Assembly (NCBI RefSeq): GCF_003970695.1
Contig: NZ_CP034570.1
Coordinates: forward strand, 682,001 to 746,000
Reading direction: 5' to 3'
Length of the DNA: 64,000 bases
Origin: Maribacter sp. MJ134
GTDB taxonomy: Bacteria; Bacteroidota; Bacteroidia; Flavobacteriales; Flavobacteriaceae
Every line of letters starts with the position of its first letter. Positions within the stretch are counted from its first letter, which is position 1. A program made the translations under genes and the position numbers. The notes under the pieces were generated by a model. The model saw only the letters and a program-made list of their open reading frames with translations, had not been told where the DNA came from and did no database searches. Positions 52,775 through 60,440 of the stretch are shown piece after piece.

Positions 52775-53572
52775 ATGGGTAGTTTTAGAACTGTTGAACT
52801 TTCTGATAACCGTTATGAAAATGATGGACTCCGCTTCATGACAGTAAAAACAGATAACCTCAAAGGGCGTGGAAATCTGTGTTTATACGTTCCTAAAATA
52901 CCTGAAGGGAATTCTGAACTACCTATACATCTTTTATTGCACGGAGTTTACGGTAGTTCGTGGTCTTGGGCTTTAAATGGGGGTGTGCATAAAACGGCAA
53001 AACGTCTCATGGATTCTGGTAAGATTAAGCCAGTAATTCTTGCGATGCCATCAGATGGTCTTTGGGGAGATGGTTCTGCTTATCATAATCATAATAGTAA
53101 GAATTTTGCAAATTGGATAGTCCAGGATGTACCTAAAGCAATTAAAGAAAATATTCCAGAGGCTGGTAAAAATTCATCATTGTGTATTGCAGGACTATCC
53201 ATGGGCGGTTACGGAGCGTTACATCTTGGTGCGGCCCATCCGCTTAAGTTCAAGGCAATTTCAGCTCATAGCGCAATTACCAGCTTCGAAGATATGCAAG
53301 GTTTTGTCGAAGAACCCTTAGCGTCCTATGGACTTGGCAATATTCATAAAAATGTGATTGAAGGTATAACTGCTAATAAAAGTAAAATGCCACCGCTACG
53401 TTTCGATTGCGGCATAAAGGACAGTCTCTTAAGCTCAAATAGAAACTTGCATGAAGAATTGCTAAAACTTAACCTTCATCATGTCTATGAAGAATTTGAT
53501 GGTGGGCATAACTGGTCTTATTGGCAGAAGCATGTAGAACGAACCTTACGGTTTTTTAATGACCATGTGTAA
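52775..53572 (+). CDS. esterase D-like serine hydrolase
   Basis: The 265-residue product is an alpha/beta hydrolase of the esterase D/S-formylglutathione hydrolase group. The oxyanion region is LPIHLLLHGVYGSSWSW, the nucleophile is in GLSMGGYGALHLG (Ser about 143), and His in FDGGHNWSYW. An Asp is probably in CGIKDSLL. Such enzymes hydrolyse formyl thioesters or acyl esters, fitting a formaldehyde-to-formate route with the preceding ADH. It is the last gene of the cluster, followed by a disrupted gene on the other strand. Confidence 0.85.
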   Translation: MGSFRTVELSDNRYENDGLRFMTVKTDNLKGRGNLCLYVPKIPEGNSELPIHLLLHGVYGSSWSWALNGGVHKTAKRLMDSGKIKPVILAMPSDGLWGDGSAYHNHNSKNFANWIVQDVPKAIKENIPEAGKNSSLCIAGLSMGGYGALHLGAAHPLKFKAISAHSAITSFEDMQGFVEEPLASYGLGNIHKNVIEGITANKSKMPPLRFDCGIKDSLLSSNRNLHEELLKLNLHHVYEEFDGGHNWSYWQKHVERTLRFFNDHV

Positions 53573-53982
53573 TTCTAGAACAGGAAATAAATCCCGTCTT
53601 ATTACAAATATTTGTAGAAGGAATTAAATTTTATTTTGGGCCAATAATATCTAAAAACGGAGTCATTTCTAATAGGGTAATATCATCTCGCTTTTGCAAT
53701 TGTCTAAGCATCCATCCTTTATGCCCGGCACCATATACAATTAAAAACCGTTTACCCTTATAGCGGTGTTTCTCTAGAGCTTTTTCAATATTCCAATAAT
53801 GGGCAATGTTGATATTCTCCCAACCACCGAGCCCTAATTCTACATTAAAAAGTCTGTTGTAGGTCTGTAAGGCAATATCCTGTATACTATCATAAGTGTG
53901 GGTGTGAATGAAGTAGGGGTCGTTGACCTTACCCGTAGCTGCATAAAGAGAATCGGTACGTTTATTTGTAGCCTTACCCTTT

Positions 53983-54867
53983 TTAGGACATCGCTAAATT
54001 CATAAAAATATCTTTATCGTTGACCGTTTCGGGGAAGAATTCTTCCCCGAAACGGTCTTTATACTCTCTCGGTGGCATATCTCCCAATGATGAATGTGGG
54101 TGCCGCGTATTGTAATCCTTTTTCCATTTATCGGTCAATGTCCTGATCTGGTGCAGGTCGTTGAACCAGTAGGCATCAAGTACGTCCTCCCTGTAAAACC
54201 TGTTGAGCCTTTCCATGTAACCGTTCTGCATCGGCTTGCCCGGTTGTATGAACCTTAGTTCCACTCTTTTTCCCTTGCACCACGCCGCCAAGGTCTTCGA
54301 GATGAACTCGGGACCGTTGTCACAGCGTATCGTCTTTGGAAGCCCTACTTCCTCTTCCAGATACTCCGAGGTCTCCACGACCTTTCTTGCCGGATAGTTC
54401 AGACCTATATCCATGGCCAGTGCCTCACGGTTACAATCGTCCATGACGTTGAACACCCTTACTTTCCTTCCATCGGAGAGAACGTCCGACATGAAGTCCA
54501 TACTCCATACCTCATTGAGCGCCGTAGGGGCCTCCAATGGGTTCTTTACCCTTGCGGGCAGTCTTTTCTTATGTTTTCTGCGCAGCTTCAGGTTCATCTT
54601 CCTGTAAACCCGAAGTACACGTTTCCTGTTCCATTTATGGCCTTCGCGACGAAGCCGTTTATAGTACACCTCGAAACCCCTTGTCGGCAGTTCTTCCGCC
54701 AACCTCGATAGCGCGTCGATCACTTCCGTATCGTTCTTTTTGGTATGGTAGTACCACATCGAACGGGCAAGCCCGATCACTTGGCAGGAACGCGATACAC
54801 GGACCGAATAGGCATCCTGAAGGTACTTGGCACGGTGCTTCTTGTCGGAAGGCCCTAGAACTTTTTT
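53983..54867 (-). CDS. IS3-family transposase OrfB (expressed by -1 frameshift)
   Basis: The integrase-core part is read in the -1 frame from the slippery AAAAAAG. The frame stays open upstream to 55002, but that part runs out of frame through OrfA. It has an HTH-like region (SVRVSRSCQVIGLARSMWYY), the rve catalytic domain with DDE residues in VWSMDFMSDV, IRCDNGPEFIS and NGYMERLNRFYRED, and a C-terminal YNTRHPHSSLGDMPPREY. OrfAB fused by frameshifting is the active transposase. No inactivating stop is seen. Confidence 0.9.
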   Translation of the reverse strand, partial: KKVLGPSDKKHRAKYLQDAYSVRVSRSCQVIGLARSMWYYHTKKNDTEVIDALSRLAEELPTRGFEVYYKRLRREGHKWNRKRVLRVYRKMNLKLRRKHKKRLPARVKNPLEAPTALNEVWSMDFMSDVLSDGRKVRVFNVMDDCNREALAMDIGLNYPARKVVETSEYLEEEVGLPKTIRCDNGPEFISKTLAAWCKGKRVELRFIQPGKPMQNGYMERLNRFYREDVLDAYWFNDLHQIRTLTDKWKKDYNTRHPHSSLGDMPPREYKDRFGEEFFPETVNDKDIFMNLAMS

Positions 54868-55121
54868 GACAGTACGTCCTTGAGCATGCGCACGTCCAGG
54901 CTTACGTCGGCGTACATCTGTTTGAGCTTGCGGTTCTCCTCCTGGAGCTCTTTGAGACGTTTCATGTGCGTGACCTCCATTCCGCCATATTTCTTGCGCC
55001 AATAATAAAAGGTGCTCTTGTCGATGCCCAGTTCGCGGGATACATCCCCGACACTACGGCCCTGTTCGTTCTCTTTCAAGGCCTTGATGATCTGGCTCTC
55101 GGTAAACTTGCTTTTTTTCAT
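54855..55121 (-). CDS. IS3-family OrfA (HTH protein)
   Basis: The 88-residue protein has the IS3/IS911 HTH (FTESQIIKALKENEQGRSVG, then LGIDKSTFYYWRKKYGGM) and a leucine-zipper-like tail (LKELQEENRKLKQMYADVSL). The ATG at 55121 lies 67 bp inside the right end. Its 3' end overlaps OrfB, with the frame-shift heptamer just before the stop (LSKKF). Confidence 0.92.
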   Translation of the reverse strand: MKKSKFTESQIIKALKENEQGRSVGDVSRELGIDKSTFYYWRKKYGGMEVTHMKRLKELQEENRKLKQMYADVSLDVRMLKDVLSKKF

Positions 55122-55351
55122 GTGACAGTTAAAATTTAAAGTTAGAAAATTCTAATTTTAAGCTGTCCTATTTTTAGGGAAGGCTACATATTAGCTTCGG
55201 TATATGCGTGCCAGTCCTTAGTTCTAATGGTATCTTGACTTATTGCCCTTAATTTAGCACTGCGTTCGTCGGCCATGGGTTTGGTCCAACCCGCAGTTGG
55301 GATAATTTCAAAATCCATTTCTTTGGTCAGCGGAAAAATAACATCTCGGTT

Positions 55352-55430
55352 TTACTTCGGAAACTTTTATTAAGCCGCGCTTTTTGACCTTTAGGATGGT
55401 ATACACGTTGTAGCCAATGGTTGAGCATAA
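55352..55430 (-). repeat. intergenic cassette-type element replacing a gene's 5' end
   Basis: On the minus strand this reads TACAACGTGTATACC, then GGTCAAAAAGCGCGGCTTAA and GTTTCCG. The CAACGTGTATA start and GGCTTAA part resemble the intergenic elements at 55940, 59890 and 60590. It directly abuts the truncated gene, suggesting that the rearrangement occurred through this element. Confidence 0.45.
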
Positions 55431-55871
55431 CTATAAACTATCGTTCCAAGGTTTTATGAAGAATCCAGCCAGTTTTCCTGCCGAATCGGTTACTGCGCGC
55501 ACCTCTACATCGGCATCAGATTCATAAACAACTTTGAACCTATACACGCGGAAGCGCTGTTCATTTTCCATAAGGGAGTGGAACTTTATTTCCTTGAACG
55601 CCCCGAACAATTGTTTTAATTGTATGTGCGAACTTTTTTGAACTGTTTCCGACAGCCCTTCTACCATTGCCGCTGTAGCTTGCTCACTAGTTAATTGGTA
55701 GTATGTTCCACGCTTTTGTGCAAGCAGTATATCTGTTGCTAATTTCTGCACGGATTTTAATTTGACCGTATCGATTTCTGATTCGTCAATTTTTACGAAA
55801 CCGGATTGTCCTTGGCAGCTTAAGGATAGCGTTGCCGTAAAGAGAACAATTAAATTCAAGACGTTTTTCAT
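55431..55871 (-). CDS. hypothetical lipoprotein (DUF3887-like)
   Basis: The 146-residue product has a lipoprotein signal (LNLIVLFTATLSLSC, then QGQSGF). The mature part has helices followed by a beta-sheet end (RFRVYRFKVVYESDADVEVR, then AVTDSAGKLAGFFIKPWNDS). The D-x-x-GKLAGFFIKP ending suggests an NTF2-like/DUF3887 domain, often found with hydrolases. It has no partner here; the gene upstream is a DUF6090 member after a 186-bp repeat-bearing gap. Function unknown. Confidence 0.65.
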   Translation of the reverse strand: MKNVLNLIVLFTATLSLSCQGQSGFVKIDESEIDTVKLKSVQKLATDILLAQKRGTYYQLTSEQATAAMVEGLSETVQKSSHIQLKQLFGAFKEIKFHSLMENEQRFRVYRFKVVYESDADVEVRAVTDSAGKLAGFFIKPWNDSL

Positions 55872-55939
55872 AACTCGGTATTATCGGATTAATGTTATGT
55901 GCGCAGCCAAATTTTACTTTTTATCTAAAACAAAACCTA

Positions 55940-56025
55940 AACTTTAGGATTAAGGATTCTACGGACATCATAAAAATACGCAAACTCTGCGATTAAGTCC
56001 AAAGCCTACATTGTCTATAGATTTT
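55940..56025 (-). repeat. dispersed intergenic repeat, copy A
   Basis: It shares the 18-bp string TCATAAAAATACGCAAAC (55968-55985) and a similar surrounding layout (a run of GGACTTAATCGCAGAG and CTATAGACAATG on the minus strand) with copy B at 59890-59985. The two copies are in the same orientation and bracket the whole DUF6090 array. Confidence 0.7.
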
Positions 56026-56057
56026 GCTGCACTCTCGTTATTTTAGATTGTTCAATG

Positions 56058-56831
56058 CTATTGATTCTGGCATTTTTTTTCAAGTAAACTTTTTATCGAC
56101 AGGATTTCATTTTCAACCGATTTCAAAATTTGTTTATTACGAGTGTTGATACCCAAATAAAACATGGCGTCGTTTAACATTATTTCTCTTATTTTAGCTG
56201 TGAAATTAACTTTTGATTTCAGTAGGTCAAGGTCCACTTTTGTCGTGTCTATTCCGTTGAAATCGTTTACCATGTTTATCCATCCCGAACTAATGAAATC
56301 CTTCGTTTCAAAAAAACGTTTGTCCGTGATAGCTTTTCCGTTAGTTTCTATGATGGAGCTTGTTCTATCCATTGATTCATAGTAGGAAGCCAATTTGTTT
56401 TTAGTAGAAAAGTCTGTTAGGATGTTTAGATTACCACTCGATTTTATGTCCTCAAATGCGTCCGTAGTGGCTCGGTAATTTCTATTGGAAAATTTGACAG
56501 AATTTATAAGATATGATCCGATACTGTCTAAAGGTGTGGTATCGTCCAATAACCGCTGTATCATGATATTATTCGCGTTAATTCTTAGGTCCAACAGTTC
56601 AAGAGAGTATTCATAATTACTATAATCCTGTTTAACGTCTTCCAATAAACGACAATAATATTGCTGTTCTAATTTTCGGTCCTTCTTGTTCTGGTTCCAA
56701 TCATTGATCTGTAAGGCTATCAAAATCCCTATGACCACTAGAATAATCTCTCCAATAGCATATTTAAAATACTTTCCCGTTTTTCCTTCGGACAATAAAT
56801 TTTGTCTAATCTTTCTAAAGAACTTAATCAT
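56058..56831 (-). CDS. DUF6090 family protein (array copy 4)
   Basis: The 257-residue protein begins MIKFFRKIRQNLLSEGKTGK, followed by one membrane helix (IGEIILVVIGILIALQIND) and a soluble helical region rich in coiled-coil. This N-terminal signature defines DUF6090. It is highly similar along the whole length to the next gene upstream (shared RATTDAFEDIKSSGNLNIL and KFSNRNY-type blocks), so the two are recent duplicates. The N-terminus is probably cytosolic, the rest extracytoplasmic. Function unknown. Confidence 0.85.
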   Translation of the reverse strand: MIKFFRKIRQNLLSEGKTGKYFKYAIGEIILVVIGILIALQINDWNQNKKDRKLEQQYYCRLLEDVKQDYSNYEYSLELLDLRINANNIMIQRLLDDTTPLDSIGSYLINSVKFSNRNYRATTDAFEDIKSSGNLNILTDFSTKNKLASYYESMDRTSSIIETNGKAITDKRFFETKDFISSGWINMVNDFNGIDTTKVDLDLLKSKVNFTAKIREIMLNDAMFYLGINTRNKQILKSVENEILSIKSLLEKKCQNQ

Positions 56832-56928
56832 ATATTTCGTTTTTTGTCCTCCGCACCGTCTGGCTCCTCGCTATCAAAGGTCTGCCAGACCTTTGCTTGT
56901 CGTTCGGCCCTCTATAGAATTTAATCAT
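56832..56928 (-). repeat. palindromic unit inserted after a DUF6090 start remnant
   Basis: On the minus strand ATGATTAAATTCTATAGA (56928-56911) is a near-copy of a DUF6090 5' end. It is followed by a unit with the perfect palindrome CAAAGGTCTGCCAGACCTTTG (one base longer than 20 if counted whole; arms CAAAGGTCTG and CCAGACCTTTG overlap, 56874-56894). The full-length DUF6090 ATG follows at 56831. Confidence 0.65.
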
Positions 56929-57700
56929 TATGTTCAGAGCATTTGGTTTGAAGTAAACTGATCATTGCTACTATGTCGTTTTCAAGCAATTGCAACAATT
57001 GCTTGTTTCGAGAGTTGAGTCCTAAGTAAAAGACGGCATCGTTTGTTATTTTTAATCTGATGTCAGCTGTGAAATTTATCTTTGATTTCAGTGATTTTAG
57101 ATTGACTTTTGACGTGTCTATTGCATTAACGTTTTCTAAGAGTTTTATCCATCCAAAACTTATGACATCTTCACTTTCCAAAAAGCGCTTTTCTGTAATG
57201 GCCTTTCCGTTACTTTCTATAACAGCACTTGTATTTGCTAACATCTTGTAATAGTCTGCTAATTGATTTTTTACAGATAAATCTTTTATAATATTTAAGT
57301 TTCCGCTAGATTTTATATCTTCAAAAGCATCTGTAGTGGCGATAATATTTCTATTTGAGTATTTTACAGATTTTAGAATAAGTGGTGCAATGCTGTCTAA
57401 CTGCATTGAACAGTCTTGTAACTTTTGGATTAATGTGTTATTTCCGTCTATTCTTTCGTTTAATAAAGCCAAATAATTATTATAATTTGTAAAATCTTGA
57501 TTAACATCCTCTAGTAATCTGCAATAATATTGTGCTTCCAATTTTCGGTTTTTTTTGTCTTGACTCCAATCATTAATCTGAAGGGCAATCAAGATTCCAA
57601 TGACCACTAGAATAATCTCTCCAACGGCATATTTGAAATACTTTCCGGTTTTTCTTTCGGAAAGTAGTTGCTGTCTAATTTGTCTAAAGAACTTAATCAT
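56921..57700 (-). CDS. DUF6090 family protein (array copy 3)
   Basis: I chose the ATG at 57700 (MIKFFRQIRQQLLSERKTGK), giving 259 residues; the frame opens at 57727 with MIKFLRKPN, which reads the end of the previous gene in another frame. It has the family helix (GEIILVVIGILIALQINDWS) and closely resembles copy 4 (QYYCRLLEDV, ATTDAFEDIKSSGNLNII). It overlaps the upstream copy by 8 bp, so translation may be coupled. Function unknown. Confidence 0.85.
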   Translation of the reverse strand: MIKFFRQIRQQLLSERKTGKYFKYAVGEIILVVIGILIALQINDWSQDKKNRKLEAQYYCRLLEDVNQDFTNYNNYLALLNERIDGNNTLIQKLQDCSMQLDSIAPLILKSVKYSNRNIIATTDAFEDIKSSGNLNIIKDLSVKNQLADYYKMLANTSAVIESNGKAITEKRFLESEDVISFGWIKLLENVNAIDTSKVNLKSLKSKINFTADIRLKITNDAVFYLGLNSRNKQLLQLLENDIVAMISLLQTKCSEHND

Positions 57701-58436
57701 ATTGGGTTTCCTTAAGAATTTTATCAATCAATAGGTCTAATTCTATCAAAAGGTTTTTGTTGTCTCCAATCCAGTATAAAAACTCGTCAGTATTGTTTTC
57801 GAATTCAATTTCTTTAAAGATTTGAAGTTTATCTACCTTCAGGTTTGATTTTTCTTTCCAATTTAATGGGCCATAGGCATCCATATCTTTAAAGGAATAT
57901 TTTTTTGATAAATATGGCCAAATCTCGTTGTCTAATTTTGCGGTAAATCTGGTTGTTCTATCTGTCAATGCCTTCATCGTTCGTCCCCAATTATATATTA
58001 AATTAACCAATTCCTGATTCTGGAGCAATTCCAAACGCCCAGATTGTATGAGACCAGAAATGGTATTTTCAGAAGGTCTGAATATAGGAGGGTCAAAGGC
58101 ATAAAAAAGTAAACTGTCTACATTTTGCTTTTTAAGATAAGCTTCGTCTTTGCCTATAAGGTGCATTAATTGTCTTAGGGCCGACTCACATAATTCAGCT
58201 TCCTTAATTTTTACTTTTATCCTCTCTTTGTTTTGTAAATATTCAATATGAATGTTTTTTACAATCGTTTGTTCTTCAAGTTTCTGTATTCGTTCTTGAT
58301 TCCAATTATTAATTTGCAACGCAATTAATATCCCAATGACCACGAGAATGATTTCGCCAATGGCGTATTTAAAGTATTTGCCTGTCTTATTTTCATTTAT
58401 AAGGTTGTAGCGTATTTTTCGAAAAAGTTTTATCAT
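57693..58436 (-). CDS. DUF6090 family protein (array copy 2)
   Basis: The 247-residue protein has the family start (MIKLFRKIRYNLINENKTGK) and helix (IGEIILVVIGILIALQINNW), but a divergent C-terminal domain (NIHIEYLQNKERIKVKIKEA, ENTISGLIQSGRLELLQNQE). Its upstream leader, TATAACCAACCACTAACC, is the same as before the remnant at 59742, so the two share an ancestor. It is followed with an 8-bp overlap by copy 3. Confidence 0.85.
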   Translation of the reverse strand: MIKLFRKIRYNLINENKTGKYFKYAIGEIILVVIGILIALQINNWNQERIQKLEEQTIVKNIHIEYLQNKERIKVKIKEAELCESALRQLMHLIGKDEAYLKKQNVDSLLFYAFDPPIFRPSENTISGLIQSGRLELLQNQELVNLIYNWGRTMKALTDRTTRFTAKLDNEIWPYLSKKYSFKDMDAYGPLNWKEKSNLKVDKLQIFKEIEFENNTDEFLYWIGDNKNLLIELDLLIDKILKETQYD

Positions 58437-58481
58437 TGGTTAGTGGTTGGTTATAATGCAGAATTGGTTGTTGTGCGTTCG

Positions 58482-59252
58482 TTATTTTTCATCTATATAT
58501 TGAAACATACTTTCCCTTAATGCTATTCCTTCTTGAAGTAATTCACTGTGCGTCCTATACACTGGTACCATCAACGCTTGTTTGAGAGTTGATTTATCTA
58601 CAAACTCTTTTACCCTATCAGACGCTGTAGCTTCATAAAAAAACGAATTGTCAAAGGCGTCCATTTCCATTTTAGCGAAATCGGGTAAACGGTTTTGTAA
58701 GGCTGAATTAATGTCCAAAAAAGGAATCAGTTCAATGGCCAATCCATATATTAAATTAAGATTGGATTCCTGACCTTCGAGTACATTTGAAACATTATCA
58801 TAATAGGCTTGAATTTTACTTTTAATGGAATCGTTTAAGATATACTTCAACTTACCTGAAAATTGCATTTGATTAAAAGTGATTTGACTAGGTATGAAAC
58901 TGCTCGAAAATGAGGCATCATAAATCTTTTGTTTAAGTAAAGGTTTGTTTTCCTTTATCGAGTCATTCTTTAATGCGCTCAATAGTATTCTATTGGCATC
59001 TATAAAAATGCTATCGTTTTTCTTTACACGTATCAAATTCTTAATGTCATCTTCAATATTTTGTATTAAACCGGCAATTATTATTTTTTCCTCTGCCTTT
59101 ATCTTCTCATTTTCATTCCAATTGTTAATTTGAAGGGCAATCAAGATTCCAATGACCACCAATACAATTTCGCCTATGGCGTAGAGGAGGTACTTTGAGA
59201 AACGGTTTTCAGCAAGTAGTTTTTGACGGATTTTTCTAAAGAATTTTATCAT
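58482..59252 (-). CDS. DUF6090 family protein (array copy 1)
   Basis: The 256-residue protein starts MIKFFRKIRQKLLAENRFSK, with the membrane helix AIGEIVLVVIGILIALQINN and a helical extracytoplasmic region. Its ATG overlaps the stop of the DUF559 gene (ATGA), so it is coupled to that gene. Its first 48 codon bases are duplicated upstream at 59695-59742. It ends 45 bp before copy 2, in which GCACAACAACC and TTATAACC occur, motifs repeated at other module borders. Confidence 0.85.
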   Translation of the reverse strand: MIKFFRKIRQKLLAENRFSKYLLYAIGEIVLVVIGILIALQINNWNENEKIKAEEKIIIAGLIQNIEDDIKNLIRVKKNDSIFIDANRILLSALKNDSIKENKPLLKQKIYDASFSSSFIPSQITFNQMQFSGKLKYILNDSIKSKIQAYYDNVSNVLEGQESNLNLIYGLAIELIPFLDINSALQNRLPDFAKMEMDAFDNSFFYEATASDRVKEFVDKSTLKQALMVPVYRTHSELLQEGIALRESMFQYIDEK

Positions 59253-59656
59253 AGTTCAGAACTTTTCCCCTCCTGGGAGGGGCTAGGGGTGGGTTTTAAT
59301 TTCTCAATTTCAATCTTGATTTCCTTTAAGACCCAATCCAGATTGTTTTTCACATCCAAATCCGAAAATCGAATCACTGTAACCCCAAGGCTTTTCAATT
59401 GGTTTTGTCGTTTCATATCCTTTTCTTGGTGACCTTCTTTAAAATGAATTGAGCCATCGACTTCAATGGCGAGATAAAGATCTTTGCAATAAAAATCCAC
59501 AATATATCGGTCGATTGGTATTTGCCGACTGAAGCGTACGCCTAATTTCTTACCCTTGATTTCTCGCCATATGGCGATTTCACCCAAAGTCATGTTGTTA
59601 CGGAGTTCCTTGGCGTAGGCGACCAAATCTTGGTTGTATGGAATTATTTTTCTCAT
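59249..59656 (-). CDS. DUF559 endonuclease-domain protein
   Basis: The ATG at 59656 (MRKIIPYNQDLV) gives 135 residues; a GTG 12 bp upstream would start inside the palindromic unit. The DUF559 (restriction-endonuclease-like, Vsr-related) fold shows LRNNMTLGEIAIWREIKGKK, GVRFSRQIPIDRYIVDFYCK, then LAIEVDGSIH with the D-x(n)-ExK-like acidic residues, and GVTVIRFSDLDVKNNLDWVL. The C-terminal PTPSPSQEGKSSEL is encoded by the flanking palindromic unit. DUF559 genes occur in many Bacteroidota next to such palindromes; activity is unproven. Confidence 0.85.
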   Translation of the reverse strand: MRKIIPYNQDLVAYAKELRNNMTLGEIAIWREIKGKKLGVRFSRQIPIDRYIVDFYCKDLYLAIEVDGSIHFKEGHQEKDMKRQNQLKSLGVTVIRFSDLDVKNNLDWVLKEIKIEIEKLKPTPSPSQEGKSSEL

Positions 59657-59695
59657 GGTAGTACCCACCCCTCAGTCCCCTCCCAAGAGGGGAGG
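59260..59695 (-). mobile_element. candidate DUF559 unit flanked by inverted palindromic repeats
   Basis: The unit ends are CCCCTCCTGGGAGGGG plus CTAGGGGTGGG (59267-59293) and, inverted, the same type of palindrome (59664-59695). The gene between encodes a DUF559 nuclease. Together they resemble a REP/nuclease-type mobile unit. It sits between a 48-bp DUF6090 start remnant and a full DUF6090 gene. No target duplication other than the gene start is seen. Confidence 0.5.
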
Positions 59696-59742
59696 TTTTC
59701 AGCAAGTAGTTTTTGTCGGATTTTTCGAAAGAATTTTATCAT
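59695..59742 (-). pseudogene. DUF6090 5' remnant (16 codons)
   Basis: It encodes MIKFFRKIRQKLLAEN, identical in protein sequence to the start of copy 1 at 59252, preceded by the leader TATAACCAACCACTAACC that also precedes copy 2. The rest of the gene is replaced by the DUF559 unit. Confidence 0.8.
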
Positions 59743-59889
59743 TGGTTAGTGGTTGGTTATACTAAAGCGCAACGGTTGAGCTACGAACAGTACGGGAGCA
59801 AACCAGCGTTTGCTTTCCGCCACGCACATAGCGAAATCTTTTTGTTTTGATTTATTTTTTCTTGTCCAGAGCAACCCCGAAGCTTCTAG

Positions 59890-59985
59890 ACATAAGATTT
59901 TGCGAACTTCATAAAAATACGCAAACCTTTCGGTTAAGCACAAATCCCCTATTGTTTATAAGTGTTGTTGTTGATAGGCTTTTCC
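59890..59985 (-). repeat. dispersed intergenic repeat, copy B
   Basis: Shares TCATAAAAATACGCAAAC (59909-59926) with copy A; on the minus strand it also shows CAACACTTATAAAC and AATAGGGG. The rest of the interval 59743-60008 contains no gene that I can support. Confidence 0.7.
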
Positions 59986-60008
59986 GCACGTTCCTTAAAC
60001 TCCGCTGG

Positions 60009-60440
60009 TCATTCCGATATTTTAATTCCGCTGTTTAATTCCAATATTTTGGTAATGAATGTTTCGTTAGTTTTTGGACTTATATACAGTTCGTTGTAAT
60101 TGTCATACTTTATAATCAGTCCTTTTCTTGCAGTTGCAGGTCTAAAACCAACCCAGAGAGTTTTTCCTTTTATTATCTCCGTTATTCTGTCCGTATTTAT
60201 TTTTCCATTAAAAGGTCCACTTCTATAAATCAATCCGTCAGTTTTTGATAATTCATAATTTGTCCCGAAATATAACCACAGGAGTAGTCCAACAACGCTG
60301 AACACTAAAACTAGAGACCAATACCCTGCCGTTTCCATTTTACCGCTAACAATCTCCAAAACCATAATCCCTGTCAAGAATATGCTAATTCCAAGGATTA
60401 TAACACTAAACAAGATGTCTTTTTTACTGTCGAATTTCAT
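60009..60440 (-). CDS. PH-like small membrane protein
   Basis: The 143-residue product has two N-terminal helices (LFSVIILGISIFLTGIMVLE and YWSLVLVFSVVGLLLWLYF) followed by a soluble beta-rich domain (YELSKTDGLIYRSGPFNGKI, then DRITEIIKGKTLWVGFRPAT and KGLIIKYDNYNELYISPKTN). This is the layout of bacterial PH-domain membrane proteins. Function unknown. It is a single-gene module between intergenic repeats. Confidence 0.7.
   Translation of the reverse strand: MKFDSKKDILFSVIILGISIFLTGIMVLEIVSGKMETAGYWSLVLVFSVVGLLLWLYFGTNYELSKTDGLIYRSGPFNGKINTDRITEIIKGKTLWVGFRPATARKGLIIKYDNYNELYISPKTNETFITKILELNSGIKISE

Larger units (their letters stand above)
53967..55188 (-). mobile_element. IS3-family insertion sequence, 1222 bp
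   Basis: The ends are imperfect inverted repeats starting TGTAGCCTT and including TAGGACA. A 4-bp direct duplication TATT lies at 53963-53966 and 55189-55192. The element carries OrfA and OrfB with a -1 frameshift signal AAAAAAG (54867-54861, minus strand). GC content is visibly higher than the surroundings, so it probably arrived from another lineage. The ends, target duplication and both ORFs appear intact, so it may be active. Confidence 0.92.
53631..55351 (-). pseudogene. 5'-truncated gene interrupted by IS3 element (possible TraB/DUF5694-like)
   Basis: Two segments flank the IS: 55189-55351 encodes NRDVIFPLTKEMDFEIIPTA ... DWHAYTEAN, and 53631-53966 encodes KRTDSLYAATGKVNDPYFIH ... VYGAGHKGWMLRQLQKRD to the stop. 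Removing the IS and one TATT copy restores one continuous frame (HAYTEANKRTDSLY), proving a single former gene. The 5' part beyond 55351 is also lost: an in-frame stop and repeat-like sequence replace it. The GAGH motif near the end resembles TraB/ChaN or DUF5694-type proteins, but the family is not certain. It is non-functional. Confidence 0.8.

Noticed and set aside
53983..55002. One continuous 339-residue transposase frame from 55002
   Set aside because: The first part runs out of frame through OrfA; the slippery AAAAAAG shows that OrfB is made by -1 frameshifting.
57701..57727. Start of DUF6090 copy 3 at 57727
   Set aside because: MIKFLRKPN overlaps the end of the previous gene in another frame; the ATG at 57700 matches the family start.
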